Positions 1 through 8,576 of a stretch of 64,000 nucleotides of DNA are shown one piece after another. This DNA is from Cellulomonas sp. P24. GTDB lineage: Bacteria > Actinomycetota > Actinomycetes > Actinomycetales > Cellulomonadaceae. A program made the translations under genes and the position numbers. Under the pieces are notes generated by a model that saw only the letters and a program-made list of their open reading frames with translations, was not told the origin of the DNA and did no database searches. Position 1 is the first letter of the stretch, and the number at the start of each line of letters is the position of its first letter. The DNA is taken from assembly GCF_024704385.1 (NCBI RefSeq), contig NZ_JAJDFX010000002.1:682001-746000 (forward strand). Direction: 5' to 3'.

Positions 1-209
1 ACGAGCATCTTGACGCCCGCGTCGACGAGGTCGTCGAGCACCTGCAGCGCATGGGCGCGCACCGCGGCGATCGGCTTGGAGCCGTACGGGGTGTTGAGCG
101 TGTCCCCGATGTAGACCGTCGACTCCTGCGGGAGCTGGTCGAGGATCGAGCGGGCGACGGTCAGCCCACCGACGCCGGAGTCGAAGATCCCGATGGGCGC
201 GTCGTTCAC
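1..209 (-). CDS. murI: Glutamate racemase, N-terminal part (gene runs off the left edge)
   Basis: Glutamate racemase interconverts L- and D-glutamate in the cytosol and supplies D-Glu for peptidoglycan. Only the first 69 residues are present. Residues 7-18 hold [12 protein letters not shown] with the substrate-binding Asp10-Ser11 pair, and residues 41-43 form the PYG loop. The first catalytic cysteine, normally near residue 75, falls outside the window. The GTG at 209 was chosen because it lies just before the conserved IGIFDSG strand; no clear ribosome binding site is seen close to it. The gene follows DUF2017 by 36 bases on the same strand, which fits a clpS-DUF2017-murI operon. Confidence 0.93.
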   Translation of the reverse strand, partial: MNDAPIGIFDSGVGGLTVARSILDQLPQESTVYIGDTLNTPYGSKPIAAVRAHALQVLDDLVDAGVKML

Positions 210-245
210 CCGACTGAGCCTAGTGCTCCCGGAGGGCGAGGTCGG

Positions 246-869
246 TCACCGGTCGCCGCCGCGCGGCAGGTCGCGGAGCATCGCGGTCAGCAGCGACTCC
301 TGGAGGTAGGTCAGCAGCGCGTACACGGACCCGAGGAACCGGCGACGGTGCGCGAGCTCGACCGCCTCGGGGGTGGCGGAGTCATCGGGCTCGTCGTCCT
401 CGAGCTCGACGTACAGCGCCTCCACCCGGTCGTCGTCGGCGAGATCGAGCCGGTCCGCGAGCACGAGCCGGACGTCGGTCAGCGTCGCGGCCACGTCGCT
501 CGCGGTGTCGCGTGGGACCTCCACGTGCTCCCCCGCCGCGCGCAGCAGCTGCCGGAAGGCCACGAGCCTGCGCACCTTGGTGTCACGCAGATCACTCTCG
601 GTCAGCCGGCGGAACTCCTGCGACACCTCGGCGTCGTCCCGCGACGCGTCCGGCAGGAGTCGGCGGACGGCGGGGTCGTCCGGTGCGACAGCGCTGTCCG
701 GCGTCACGGCCCGCGAGAGCAGGGTCGCCTCCTGCAGGTCCGGCGGCACGACGTCCAGGTCGGCGCCGAGCAGCTCGACGATCTCGGCGACGATCGAGGC
801 GATGACCTCACGCTCGACGGCGTCGAGGACCGCCCGATACCCCGTGGGCACGGCGACGAAGGGCCGCAT
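246..869 (-). CDS. DUF2017 family protein
   Basis: A 207-residue soluble protein of the actinobacterial DUF2017 family; its biochemical role is not established. It has the family's usual length and sits immediately downstream of clpS: the clpS stop and this ATG share one base (TGATG), so the two are probably translationally coupled. The protein is acidic and largely helical, with no signal peptide, membrane segment or recognisable catalytic motif. Constant linkage with clpS suggests, as inference only, a role near Clp-dependent proteolysis. Confidence 0.85.
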   Translation of the reverse strand: MRPFVAVPTGYRAVLDAVEREVIASIVAEIVELLGADLDVVPPDLQEATLLSRAVTPDSAVAPDDPAVRRLLPDASRDDAEVSQEFRRLTESDLRDTKVRRLVAFRQLLRAAGEHVEVPRDTASDVAATLTDVRLVLADRLDLADDDRVEALYVELEDDEPDDSATPEAVELAHRRRFLGSVYALLTYLQESLLTAMLRDLPRGGDR

Positions 870-1162
870 CAGTCGTCGCCGCGCTGCATGGTGGCCCACA
901 GCCCGTACCCGTGCATCGCCTGGACGTCGACCTCGACCTTCTCGCGGTTCCCGTGCGAGACGACCGCCTTGCCCTCCTCGTGCACCTGGCGCATGAGCGT
1001 CTCCGCACGGGCCTGGGAGTACCCGAAGTACGTCTGGAACACGTAGGTCACGTACGACATGAGGTTCACAGGGTCGTTCCAGACGATCGTCATCCACGGA
1101 GTCGCCGGGGTCGTGGACACCTCGGCGAGCTCCTGCTCCGCGGGCGCGATCTCGGTGGCCAC
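869..1162 (-). CDS. clpS: ATP-dependent Clp protease adaptor ClpS
   Basis: ClpS binds the N-terminal domain of the ClpA/ClpC unfoldase and delivers N-degron substrates to ClpP in the cytosol. The 97-residue product has the N-D-P motif before the first helix ([11 protein letters not shown]) and the conserved [13 protein letters not shown] helix whose histidine lies in the N-degron pocket. The GTG start at 1162 gives a short disordered N-terminus of normal length; an earlier in-frame start at 1222 would add an arginine-rich tail and is less likely. It is the first gene of the clpS-DUF2017-murI set and is divergent from pncB. Confidence 0.93.
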   Translation of the reverse strand: MATEIAPAEQELAEVSTTPATPWMTIVWNDPVNLMSYVTYVFQTYFGYSQARAETLMRQVHEEGKAVVSHGNREKVEVDVQAMHGYGLWATMQRGDD

Positions 1163-1239
1163 GTCTCCACTGTAGGCGGCTGGCCGCGGACGGTCCCGCG
1201 TTCGCCCGGTGCGGGTGTGCATCGGGTGCGACCTGCGCC

Positions 1240-1245
1240 TACGGT
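1240..1245 (+). promoter_or_regulatory. -10 box (TACGGT) of apparently leaderless pncB
   Basis: TACGGT fits the actinobacterial TANNNT -10 consensus and ends 6 bases before the ATG at 1252. Transcription would start at or next to the start codon. No Shine-Dalgarno sequence precedes the ATG, which supports a leaderless mRNA. Confidence 0.55.
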
Positions 1246-1251
1246 GACGGC

Positions 1252-2574
1252 ATGCCAGGAACTGCCCTGCTCACCGACCGCTACGAGCTCACGATGCTGC
1301 AGGCCGCGCTCGCCGACGGGACGGCGCAGCGACGGTGCGTCTTCGAGGTGTTCACCCGGCGGCTGCCACCAGGGCGCCGGTACGGGGTGGTCGCCGGCAC
1401 CGGTCGGGTGCTCGAGGCCCTTGCCGACTTCCGGTTCTCCGACGACGAGCTCGCGTGGCTGCTCGACGCACGGATCGTCGACCGGGCGACCGTCGACCAC
1501 CTGGCCGGCTACCGGTTCACCGGGTCCGTCGTCGGGTACGCGGAGGGTGAGGCCTTCTTCCCCGGTTCACCGGTCATGGTGGTCGAGGGCACGTTCGCCG
1601 AGGCCGTGCTCCTGGAGACCGTCGTGCTGTCGATCCTCAACCACGACTCGGCCATCGCCTCGGCGGCGTCGCGCATGACGAGTGCTGCCGTGGACCGTCC
1701 GTGCCTCGAGATGGGTGCGCGACGCACGCACGAGGGGGCGGCCGTCGCCGCCGCGCGCGCGGCCGTCGTCGCTGGCTTCGCGGGGACGTCGAACCTCGAG
1801 GCCGGCCGGCGCTACGGCCTGCCGACGATCGGCACCGCCGCGCACGCGTTCACGTTGCTGCACGACGACGAGCCCGCGGCCTTCCGGTCGCAGGTCGCCT
1901 CCCTCGGCACGGGCACGACGCTGCTCGTCGACACGTTCGACGTCGCGGCCGGGGTCCGCCGGGCCGTCGAGGCCGGGGGGACGGACCTCGGGGCCGTCCG
2001 GCTCGACTCCGGCGACCTCGCCGTGCTCGCCGTCGAGGTGCGCGACCAGCTCGATCGGCTCGGCGCCACCGGGACCCGCATCACCGTGACGTCCGACCTC
2101 GACGAGTACGCGATCGCCGCGCTCGCCGCGGCACCGGTGGATGCCTACGGCGTGGGGACGTCCCTCGTCACCGGGTCAGGCGCGCCGACCTGCGGCATGG
2201 TCTACAAGCTCGTCGCCCGTGAGGGTGCCGACGGGACGCTCGCCCCCGTCGCGAAGGCCTCACCGTGGAAGGTCGGCCACGGTGGGCGCAAGGCGGCCGC
2301 GCGCCGGCTCGACGACGAGGGTCGCGCCGTCGAGGAGGTCGTCGTCAGCGGTCCCGACACGGCCGTCCGGTCCTGGCGTCCGCCGTCCGGCGACCTTCGA
2401 CCGCTGCACGTCCCCCTCGTGACGGCAGGTGAGACCGACGACCGGTGGACCGGGGCGGGCGGCGTCGCCCTCGCCGTGGAGCGGCACCGCACGTCACGCG
2501 CCGAGCTGCCGCGGGGCGCACGTCGGCTGTCCGCGGACGAGGCCGCCGTGCCCACCGTCACGTTGTCGCTCTGA
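1252..2574 (+). CDS. pncB: Nicotinate phosphoribosyltransferase
   Basis: Converts nicotinate, PRPP and ATP to nicotinate mononucleotide in the Preiss-Handler NAD salvage pathway (cytosolic). The 440-residue product opens with the family motif [11 protein letters not shown], which binds the nicotinate ring, and carries GTAAHAF with the regulatory phosphorylated histidine at His198. The RLDSGDL segment and the GVGTSLVTG phosphate loop are also typical. Length is normal for actinobacteria. It is divergent from clpS and convergent with the helicase gene. An 18-bp segment containing the stop codon is duplicated directly downstream. Confidence 0.95.
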   Translation: MPGTALLTDRYELTMLQAALADGTAQRRCVFEVFTRRLPPGRRYGVVAGTGRVLEALADFRFSDDELAWLLDARIVDRATVDHLAGYRFTGSVVGYAEGEAFFPGSPVMVVEGTFAEAVLLETVVLSILNHDSAIASAASRMTSAAVDRPCLEMGARRTHEGAAVAAARAAVVAGFAGTSNLEAGRRYGLPTIGTAAHAFTLLHDDEPAAFRSQVASLGTGTTLLVDTFDVAAGVRRAVEAGGTDLGAVRLDSGDLAVLAVEVRDQLDRLGATGTRITVTSDLDEYAIAALAAAPVDAYGVGTSLVTGSGAPTCGMVYKLVAREGADGTLAPVAKASPWKVGHGGRKAAARRLDDEGRAVEEVVVSGPDTAVRSWRPPSGDLRPLHVPLVTAGETDDRWTGAGGVALAVERHRTSRAELPRGARRLSADEAAVPTVTLSL

Positions 2575-2600
2575 GGCACGCCGTCGCTCTGAGGCGCGCC
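2565..2600 (+). repeat. 18-bp tandem duplication spanning the pncB stop codon
   Basis: Two adjacent 18-bp units (2565-2582 and 2583-2600) differ at one position (cacgcc versus cgcgcc). The first contains the last pncB codons and the TGA; the second repeats the TGA in the same frame. Confidence 0.85.
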
Positions 2601-2613
2601 GCCGGTCGCCGCG

Positions 2614-4446
2614 CTACCGCTTGCCGATGAACCAGTCACGCAGCAGGGCGATCCGGCTGGTGAGCTGATCGGGGGTCGCGAGCGCCACCTCGGGTCCGCC
2701 GCACCGTCGGCGCAGGTCGGCGTGCACCGAGCCGTGCGGTTGACCGCTGCGACGTGACCATGCCCCGACCAGCGTCGACAGCTCCTTGCGCAGCTCGGCC
2801 TGGCGACGGTGGTCCATCTCGGCGAGCTCGGCCGCAGCCTTGGCCTTGCTGCCGGTGGTCAGCTGGTTCGCCTGACGCTCGCGCAGCAGGACCGCGACCT
2901 GGTCCGCGTCGAGCAGCCCGGGGATCCCGAGGAACTCCTCCTCCTCGAGCGAACCGACGTCCGCGCCGGTGCCGAACTCGCCACCGTCGAACAGCACGCG
3001 GTCGAACGACGCCTGCGCCTCGAGCGCCTCGAAGGACCCCGCCGTCCCGTCCGGACCGACGGCGTCCGGTCCGCTGCGGTCGGCGTTCGCCGCCGCCATC
3101 ATCGCGTCCTCGGGGTTGTACAGGTCACCCGACTCCTGGGCGCTGAGCGGTCGGTCCAGGGCGTGGTCCCGCTCCAGCTCGAGGGTGTTCGCGAGACCGA
3201 GCAGCTGGGGGACGCTCGGCAGGAACACCGACGCCGTCTCGCCGCGGCGGCGCGCCCGGACGAATCGGCCGACCGCCTGGGCGAAGAACAGCGGGGTCGA
3301 CGTCGAGGTCGCGTAGACGCCGACCGCGAGCCTGGGCACGTCGACGCCCTCGGAGACCATGCGCACCGCGACGAGCCAGCGCGACTCCCCGGCGGAGAAC
3401 TCGTCGATCTTGTCGCTCGCGCCGTCATCGTCGGACAGCACGACCGTGGGCGACTCCCCGGTGATCCGGGCCAGGTGGCCCGCGTACGCCCTCGCGTCGG
3501 TCTGGTCGGTCGCGATGATCATCGCTCCGGCGTCCGGGACCTGGCGCCGGACCTCGGTGAGCCGGCGATCGGCGGCTGTGAGCACCGCAGGGATCCACTC
3601 GCCGTTCGGGTCGAGCGCGGTCCGCCAGGCCTGGGCGGTCATGTCCTTGGTGAGGTCCTCGCCGAGCCTCGCGCTGACCTCGTCACCCGCCCGGGTGCGC
3701 CAGCGCATCTGACCGCTGTACGACAGGAAGATCACCGGTCGGACCACGTGGTCGCGCAGCGCGTCGCCGTAGTTGTACGCGTAGTCGGCACGGCTGCGCC
3801 GGATGCCGTCCCGGCCGCGCTCGTACGTCACGAACGGGATCGGCGAGGTGTCCGAGCGGAACGGGGTCCCGGTCAGCGACAACCGCCGCGTCGCCCCGTC
3901 GAAGGCCTCCCGGATGCCGTCACCCCAGGACAGCGCGTCACCGCCGTGGTGGATCTCGTCGAGGATCACGAGCGTCGGGGCCGCCGCGGTGCGTGCCGCG
4001 TGCAGCGCAGGCTTCATCGCGACCTGCGCGTACGTCACCGCCACGCCGTCGAAGCCTGCGCCGTGCCGCCCCTGGGCGTTGCGGAAGTTCGGGTCGAGCC
4101 GCACGCCCACGCGAGCGGCGGCGTCGGCCCACTGGCGTTTGAGGTGCTCGGTCGGTGCGACCACCGTGACGCGCCGGACGACACCCCGCTCGAGGAGCTC
4201 GGTCGCGACCCTGAGCGCGAACGTCGTCTTGCCGGCGCCCGGGGTCGCGACCGCGAGGAAGTCCCGCGGCGACTGCTCCCGGTAGAGGTCGAGCGCATGC
4301 GCCTGCCAGGCCCGGAGCTTCCCTGCCGTCCCCCAGGGCGCACGACCAGGGAAGGCCGGCGACAGATGGGACGCAGCGGAGGACGAGGCCGACTGGACGG
4401 CCTGCGTCGGTGCAGCGGTGCGGGGCTGGCTCTGCGGCGCGGTCAC
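2614..4446 (-). CDS. DEAD/DEAH-box superfamily 2 helicase
   Basis: A 610-residue SF2 helicase-like ATPase of the type found beside DUF3039 in actinobacteria; its nucleic-acid substrate is unknown. Walker A is ATPGAGKTT at residues 68-75, motif II reads LDEIHH instead of DEAH, motif III is LTGTPFRSD, and the C-terminal RecA domain has motif VI QAVGRFVRARR. About 40 residues rich in Ser/Ala/Gln precede the first domain. The GTG start at 4446 overlaps the DUF3039 stop by four bases (GTGA), so the pair is probably translationally coupled. Convergent with pncB. Confidence 0.9.
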   Translation of the reverse strand: MTAPQSQPRTAAPTQAVQSASSSAASHLSPAFPGRAPWGTAGKLRAWQAHALDLYREQSPRDFLAVATPGAGKTTFALRVATELLERGVVRRVTVVAPTEHLKRQWADAAARVGVRLDPNFRNAQGRHGAGFDGVAVTYAQVAMKPALHAARTAAAPTLVILDEIHHGGDALSWGDGIREAFDGATRRLSLTGTPFRSDTSPIPFVTYERGRDGIRRSRADYAYNYGDALRDHVVRPVIFLSYSGQMRWRTRAGDEVSARLGEDLTKDMTAQAWRTALDPNGEWIPAVLTAADRRLTEVRRQVPDAGAMIIATDQTDARAYAGHLARITGESPTVVLSDDDGASDKIDEFSAGESRWLVAVRMVSEGVDVPRLAVGVYATSTSTPLFFAQAVGRFVRARRRGETASVFLPSVPQLLGLANTLELERDHALDRPLSAQESGDLYNPEDAMMAAANADRSGPDAVGPDGTAGSFEALEAQASFDRVLFDGGEFGTGADVGSLEEEEFLGIPGLLDADQVAVLLRERQANQLTTGSKAKAAAELAEMDHRRQAELRKELSTLVGAWSRRSGQPHGSVHADLRRRCGGPEVALATPDQLTSRIALLRDWFIGKR

Positions 4447-4778
4447 TTCCCGCCGTCGGCGTCGCCGCCGGAACCGGGGCCGCCGTCCTGCGGGCCGCGC
4501 AGCCCGTCGTAGATCTCCTTGCACACCGGGCACACCGGGAACTTGTTCGGGTCCCGTCCCGGCACCCAGACCTTCCCGCACAGGGCGATCACGGGTGAGC
4601 CCGAGACGGCCGACGCGAGGATCTTCTCCTTGCGGACGTAGTGGGCGAAGCGTTCGTGGTCGCCCGGCTCGACCTCCTCGCGCGTCTCGGTGCGCTCGAG
4701 CACGCTCGTCGAGGTGCCACCCGTCGGGTCGGAGCCGTACGGGTCGTCAGGGGCGCTGCTCGGCGTGGACTCACTCAT
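4443..4778 (-). CDS. DUF3039 domain protein, putative zinc ribbon
   Basis: A 111-residue protein of the actinobacterial DUF3039 family, function unknown. Residues 1-40 are acidic and low-complexity. The conserved part follows, with His41 and His46 and three cysteines (Cys67, then Cys83-P-V-Cys86) that could bind one zinc ion. The stop overlaps the helicase start by four bases. The two proteins probably work together, perhaps as a helicase plus a small nucleic-acid-binding partner; this is inferred from linkage only. Confidence 0.87.
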   Translation of the reverse strand: MSESTPSSAPDDPYGSDPTGGTSTSVLERTETREEVEPGDHERFAHYVRKEKILASAVSGSPVIALCGKVWVPGRDPNKFPVCPVCKEIYDGLRGPQDGGPGSGGDADGGK

Positions 4779-4859
4779 GGCGACGAGTCTAGGCGCCGGC
4801 TCCGACGTCCTCCGCGGATGTGCCAGGGCTCACAGGACCCGGCGTCAGGCGTGGGCCTG

Positions 4860-5642
4860 TCACAACCCCTGCCACGCCGGCTTGCCCGCGTACGTCTGCC
4901 GGTAGTGCTCGGCGAGCTGGAGCCGGCTCGCCGCCGCGTCGTCGACCAGCACGGTCACGTGAGGATGGTGCTGCAGGACGGTCGCGGGCCACATCGCGCT
5001 CACCGCACCCTCGGCGAGGTGGTGCACCGCCTCCGCCTTCGCCCGACCGGTCGCGAGGAGCACGACGTGACGTGCCTCCATGATCGTGCCGAGCCCCTGC
5101 GTCAGGCAGTGCTCCGGGACCGCGGCGAGGTCACCGTCGAAGAACCTGGCGTTGTCCTCCCGGGTCTGCCGGGTCAAGGTCTTGATACGGGTCCGGGAGG
5201 CGAGCGACGACCCCGGCTCGTTGAACGCGATGTGCCCGTCCGAGCCGATGCCGAGGAGCTGCAGGTCGACACCGCCCGCGTCGACGATCGCCGCCTCGTA
5301 CGCCGCGCACGCCGCCGGGAGGTCGTCGGCGAGGCCGTCGGGCCCGTGCACGGCGCCCGGCGCGAGGTCGACGCGCGAGACGAGCTCGACCTCGATCACG
5401 TTGCGGTAGCGCTCGGGGTGGTCCGCGGCGAGGCCGACGTACTCGTCGAGCATGAACGCCTGCGCACGGGCGAACGACAGACCCTGCTCGCGGTGACGCC
5501 GCGCGAGCTCGACGTACACCGCGAGCGGGCTCGACCCGGTCGCGACACCGAGCACCGGTGCGGCCCGCGAACGGAGGACCGCCTCGACCGCATCGGCGGC
5601 CAGCCGTGCGAGCTCCGCGGGCGGGGCGATCACGACCTCCAT
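4860..5642 (-). CDS. nagB: Glucosamine-6-phosphate deaminase
   Basis: Converts glucosamine-6-phosphate to fructose-6-phosphate and ammonium, linking amino-sugar catabolism to glycolysis (cytosolic). The 260-residue protein has the phosphate loop VATGSSPL, catalytic Asp66 in MLDEYVG, and LGIGSDGHIAFNEPGSS with Asp135, His137 and Glu142. All residues needed for ring opening and deamination are present. The ATG at 5642 lies inside the end of the upstream ROK kinase gene (13-base overlap), so it is probably co-translated as the last gene of the amino-sugar operon. No nagA is present nearby. Confidence 0.95.
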   Translation of the reverse strand: MEVVIAPPAELARLAADAVEAVLRSRAAPVLGVATGSSPLAVYVELARRHREQGLSFARAQAFMLDEYVGLAADHPERYRNVIEVELVSRVDLAPGAVHGPDGLADDLPAACAAYEAAIVDAGGVDLQLLGIGSDGHIAFNEPGSSLASRTRIKTLTRQTREDNARFFDGDLAAVPEHCLTQGLGTIMEARHVVLLATGRAKAEAVHHLAEGAVSAMWPATVLQHHPHVTVLVDDAAASRLQLAEHYRQTYAGKPAWQGL

Positions 5643-6661
5643 GCATCCACCCCCTCCCGACCACGGATGTCGGTCGGCGACGAGGCGCACAGCAGCGCGG
5701 CGCCGATCGCCGCGACCGGGACGTCCTGCGGTGCGAGCTCGACCCTCTCGGCCATCTCCATCGACCGCAGGAACGGTGAACGCGCCGCCTGATCCGCCAA
5801 CGCGGCCTCGACGGCCCGCAGGAGCGGCGTGCCGAGGCCGCTGACGCCGCCGCCGATCACGACGCGATCCACGTCGCACGTGAGGATCAGCAGCCGCACT
5901 GCCGCCGCGACGGCCGACGCGAACGCGTCACGGACCGCCACGGCCGCCGGATCGCCGCTCGCTGCCGCCGCGAAGAGCTCGACGGGCGACGGGCGCCCCG
6001 ACCTGCTCGGCCAGGCGAGGTCCAGGGCCGCACCGGAGGCGTACCGCTCGAGGCACCCGCGTTGACCGCACGGGCACGCCAGCCCGTCCGGCACGACGGG
6101 CACGTGCCCGATCTCGCCTGCCGCCCCACGCGCGCCGCGACGCACCGTGCCGTCGAGGACCAGTCCGGCCGCGACACCCGTGCCGAGCGACAGGTAGGCG
6201 AGGTCGGCGTCCGTGCTCCCCGGCCCGCTGCGGTGGGCGAGCCGCGCGGCCCGCACCCGTGCGGCCCCGAGCGCGGCCGCGTTGAGGTCGTTGTCGACCC
6301 GCACCGGCACCCCGTGCAGCCGCTCGGAGAGCAGGGCCCCGAGCCGCACCGTGCCGCGGATCCCGAGGTTGACCGCATGGGACACGTCGCCGGACACCGG
6401 GTCGACCACCCCCGGGACGCCGACGCCGACCGCGCGCAGCCCGCCGACCGGGAGATGCGCGGCCTCGGCGAGTGCCTCGACGACGGCGGTCGCAGAGGCG
6501 ACCACGCCGTCCTCGCCGGTGGCGGTCGGCAGCCGCACGGTGTGCCGTGCCTGCGGCGTGCCGTCGTCGAGGTCGACGAGCACGCCGAGCACCTTGGTCC
6601 CCCCGATGTCCAGGCCGACGGCCCATGAGCCGGGGATCGCGTCGATCACGTCGTCGGACAT
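5630..6661 (-). CDS. ROK family sugar kinase, probable N-acetylglucosamine or glucosamine kinase
   Basis: A 343-residue cytosolic ROK kinase. The ATP-binding GLDIGGTK motif is at residues 16-23, and the zinc site is complete (His186, Cys196, Cys198, Cys203 in GHVPVV...CPCGQRGC). There is no N-terminal helix-turn-helix, so it is an enzyme and not a repressor. It lies between the sugar ABC permeases and nagB, which argues that it phosphorylates the imported amino sugar. Without nagA alongside, either glucosamine is the substrate or the deacetylase is elsewhere. Glucokinase activity cannot be excluded. It ends inside nagB. Confidence 0.88.
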   Translation of the reverse strand: MSDDVIDAIPGSWAVGLDIGGTKVLGVLVDLDDGTPQARHTVRLPTATGEDGVVASATAVVEALAEAAHLPVGGLRAVGVGVPGVVDPVSGDVSHAVNLGIRGTVRLGALLSERLHGVPVRVDNDLNAAALGAARVRAARLAHRSGPGSTDADLAYLSLGTGVAAGLVLDGTVRRGARGAAGEIGHVPVVPDGLACPCGQRGCLERYASGAALDLAWPSRSGRPSPVELFAAAASGDPAAVAVRDAFASAVAAAVRLLILTCDVDRVVIGGGVSGLGTPLLRAVEAALADQAARSPFLRSMEMAERVELAPQDVPVAAIGAALLCASSPTDIRGREGVDAWRS

Positions 6662-6662
6662 G

Positions 6663-7574
6663 TCAGCCCTTCACCGCGCCGGACATCAGGCCGCTCGTCA
6701 TGCGCCCTTGGACGATCAGGAAGAACGCGATGACCGGGATCGCGATGAGTGTGGACGCCGCCATCACCTGCCCCCAGTCGGTCTCCCGGCTCGCGCTCGC
6801 CTGCAGGAAGCTCCGTAGCCAGATCGGCAGGGTCTTCGCCTCGTTCGACTGCAGGATCACCAGCGCGACCGTGAACTCGTTCCACGCCTGCAGGAACGCG
6901 TACACCCCGGAGGCGACCAGGCCAGGGGCGAGCAGCGGGAACGTGATCCGCAGGAACGCCTGCGGACGGCTCAGGCCGTCGACCATCGCCGCCTCCTCGA
7001 GCTCGGCCGGCACGCCGGCGACGAACCCGCGCAGCATCCAGATCGTGAAGGGGACGACCGCGCCGACGTAGATGATCGAGACCCCGATCACCGAGTTGAG
7101 CAGGTTGAGGCTGCCGATCAGCTTGTACTGCGCGATGAACAGGCCCTCGGCCGGCAGCATCTGCACCAGCAGGACGGTCAGGACGAACGCCTTGCGCCCC
7201 CGGAACCGGAACCGGCTGATCGCGAGCGCCGCGAGGAAGGCGAACACCAGCACGACGGCCACCGTCAGCAGCGTGACCGCGAGGCTCATCCGCAGCGCCG
7301 CGGGGAAGCCCGACCCGGTGAGGACCGCGCGGTAGTTGTCGACGGACCCGCCGATCGGGACGAACGTCGGTCGGGTCGACTGGAGCTGGATGTTCGGCAG
7401 CAGGGACGAGCTCACCATCCAGTAGACGGGGAAGATCCAGACGAGCGAGACGACGATCGCGACCGTCGCGAGCACGGCGCGGCCGACCCGGCGCGACCGA
7501 CGCGGCCGATCGCGCGCTTGGACACGGACGGTGACCGGCGCGTGAGCGCGGTCGACCATGACGGGGGCGCTCAT
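6663..7574 (-). CDS. Carbohydrate ABC transporter permease (MalG type)
   Basis: A 303-residue inner-membrane permease of the CUT1 family with about six membrane segments. The first follows a basic tail of about 30 residues. The EAA loop that docks the ATPase is present as ELEEAAMVDGLSRPQAFLRI. It ends with the typical MTSGLMSGAVKG. Its ATG overlaps the stop of the upstream permease (ATGA), so the two are co-translated as a heterodimer. The ROK kinase ATG follows one base after the stop. No ATPase gene lies in the locus, so a shared MsiK-like ATPase is likely. Confidence 0.92.
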   Translation of the reverse strand: MSAPVMVDRAHAPVTVRVQARDRPRRSRRVGRAVLATVAIVVSLVWIFPVYWMVSSSLLPNIQLQSTRPTFVPIGGSVDNYRAVLTGSGFPAALRMSLAVTLLTVAVVLVFAFLAALAISRFRFRGRKAFVLTVLLVQMLPAEGLFIAQYKLIGSLNLLNSVIGVSIIYVGAVVPFTIWMLRGFVAGVPAELEEAAMVDGLSRPQAFLRITFPLLAPGLVASGVYAFLQAWNEFTVALVILQSNEAKTLPIWLRSFLQASASRETDWGQVMAASTLIAIPVIAFFLIVQGRMTSGLMSGAVKG

Positions 7575-8482
7575 GCGTCCTCCTTCAGCAGGATGCGGAC
7601 GTAGAACCAGCTGAGCGCGACCGTGAGCGCGAGGACGAACACCGAGACGGCCGAGGCCATCCCGAAGTTCTGCGACCCGGTGCCGAGCTGGAAGATGTAG
7701 GTGCCGAGCAGGTTGGTCTCGCTCGGCGTCGACCCGGCGTCCTGCAACAGCTTGATCTGGGCGAACACCCGCAGGTCCCAGATGATCTGGAGCAGCAGCA
7801 CGATCATCAGCACCGGTCGCACCATCGGGACGACGATGCCCCAGAACCGTTGCCAGGCGTTCGCGCCGTCGATCTGCGCGGCCTCGATCACCTCGTCGGG
7901 CACCTGGGTCAGCCCGGCGTACACGGACAACGCGACGAACGGCACCGACATCCACACGATCACGGTGCTCGCCACGAAGAAGAACGACAGCGGCTTCTCG
8001 AGCCAGTTGTGCCCGATGAAGTCGAGACCGCCCCACGTCAGGACCCAGTTGACGACGCCCCGGTTCCAGTCGAACAGCCACCGCCACACGGTCATCGCGG
8101 CGACGACGGGCATCGACCACGCCAGCAGCATCGAGACCTGCAGCGCCAGTCGCGGCAGGGTGCCGACGGCCTTCATCAGCAGGGCGACGAGGACCCCGAC
8201 GAGAACCGTCACGAACGCGTTCGCGAGGCAGAACACGACCGACCGGAGGACCACTGTCCACAGGTACGAGTCGGTGAAGAGGGTGACGTAGTTCGCCAGC
8301 CCGACCGACTCCGGCGGCTTGCCGAACTGCTGTGCGAGCCCGAACTTCTGGGTCGAGGTGAGGAGCTGCCATGCGAGCGGGTAGCCCATCGCGAGCAGCA
8401 GGATCGCGGCCGACGGAGCCAGCAGCAGGTAGGGGGTACGTGAGGCGCGACGGTGCCGGACCGTCACCGCGCTGCGTGCCAT
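7571..8482 (-). CDS. Carbohydrate ABC transporter permease (MalF type)
   Basis: A 303-residue inner-membrane permease, partner of the downstream MalG-type subunit. It begins with a short basic tail, then a first membrane helix (YLLLAPSAAILLLAMGYP), and has about six helices in all. The EAA loop reads EAAQIDGANAWQRFWGIVVP. The ATG at 8482 has a good GAAGGAG ribosome binding site. A strong hairpin (8524-8559) separates it from the solute-binding gene, which would allow the binding protein to be made in excess over the permeases. Confidence 0.92.
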   Translation of the reverse strand: MARSAVTVRHRRASRTPYLLLAPSAAILLLAMGYPLAWQLLTSTQKFGLAQQFGKPPESVGLANYVTLFTDSYLWTVVLRSVVFCLANAFVTVLVGVLVALLMKAVGTLPRLALQVSMLLAWSMPVVAAMTVWRWLFDWNRGVVNWVLTWGGLDFIGHNWLEKPLSFFFVASTVIVWMSVPFVALSVYAGLTQVPDEVIEAAQIDGANAWQRFWGIVVPMVRPVLMIVLLLQIIWDLRVFAQIKLLQDAGSTPSETNLLGTYIFQLGTGSQNFGMASAVSVFVLALTVALSWFYVRILLKEDA

Positions 8483-8523
8483 GGTCGTTCTCCTTCGGCG
8501 CCCGTCGTCCGGGCGGGGTGGTG

Positions 8524-8559
8524 CCGTGGGTGGGGGTGCGTGCGCACCCCCACCCACGG
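8524..8559 (-). terminator. Intercistronic hairpin between binding-protein and permease genes
   Basis: A perfect 17-bp inverted repeat (arms 8524-8540 and 8543-8559) with almost no loop, just after the solute-binding gene stop (8577) and before the permease ribosome binding site. There is no T tract, so it is more likely a partial terminator or an mRNA-stabilising element than a full stop. Confidence 0.75.
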
Positions 8560-8576
8560 GTCACGGACGCGCTCGG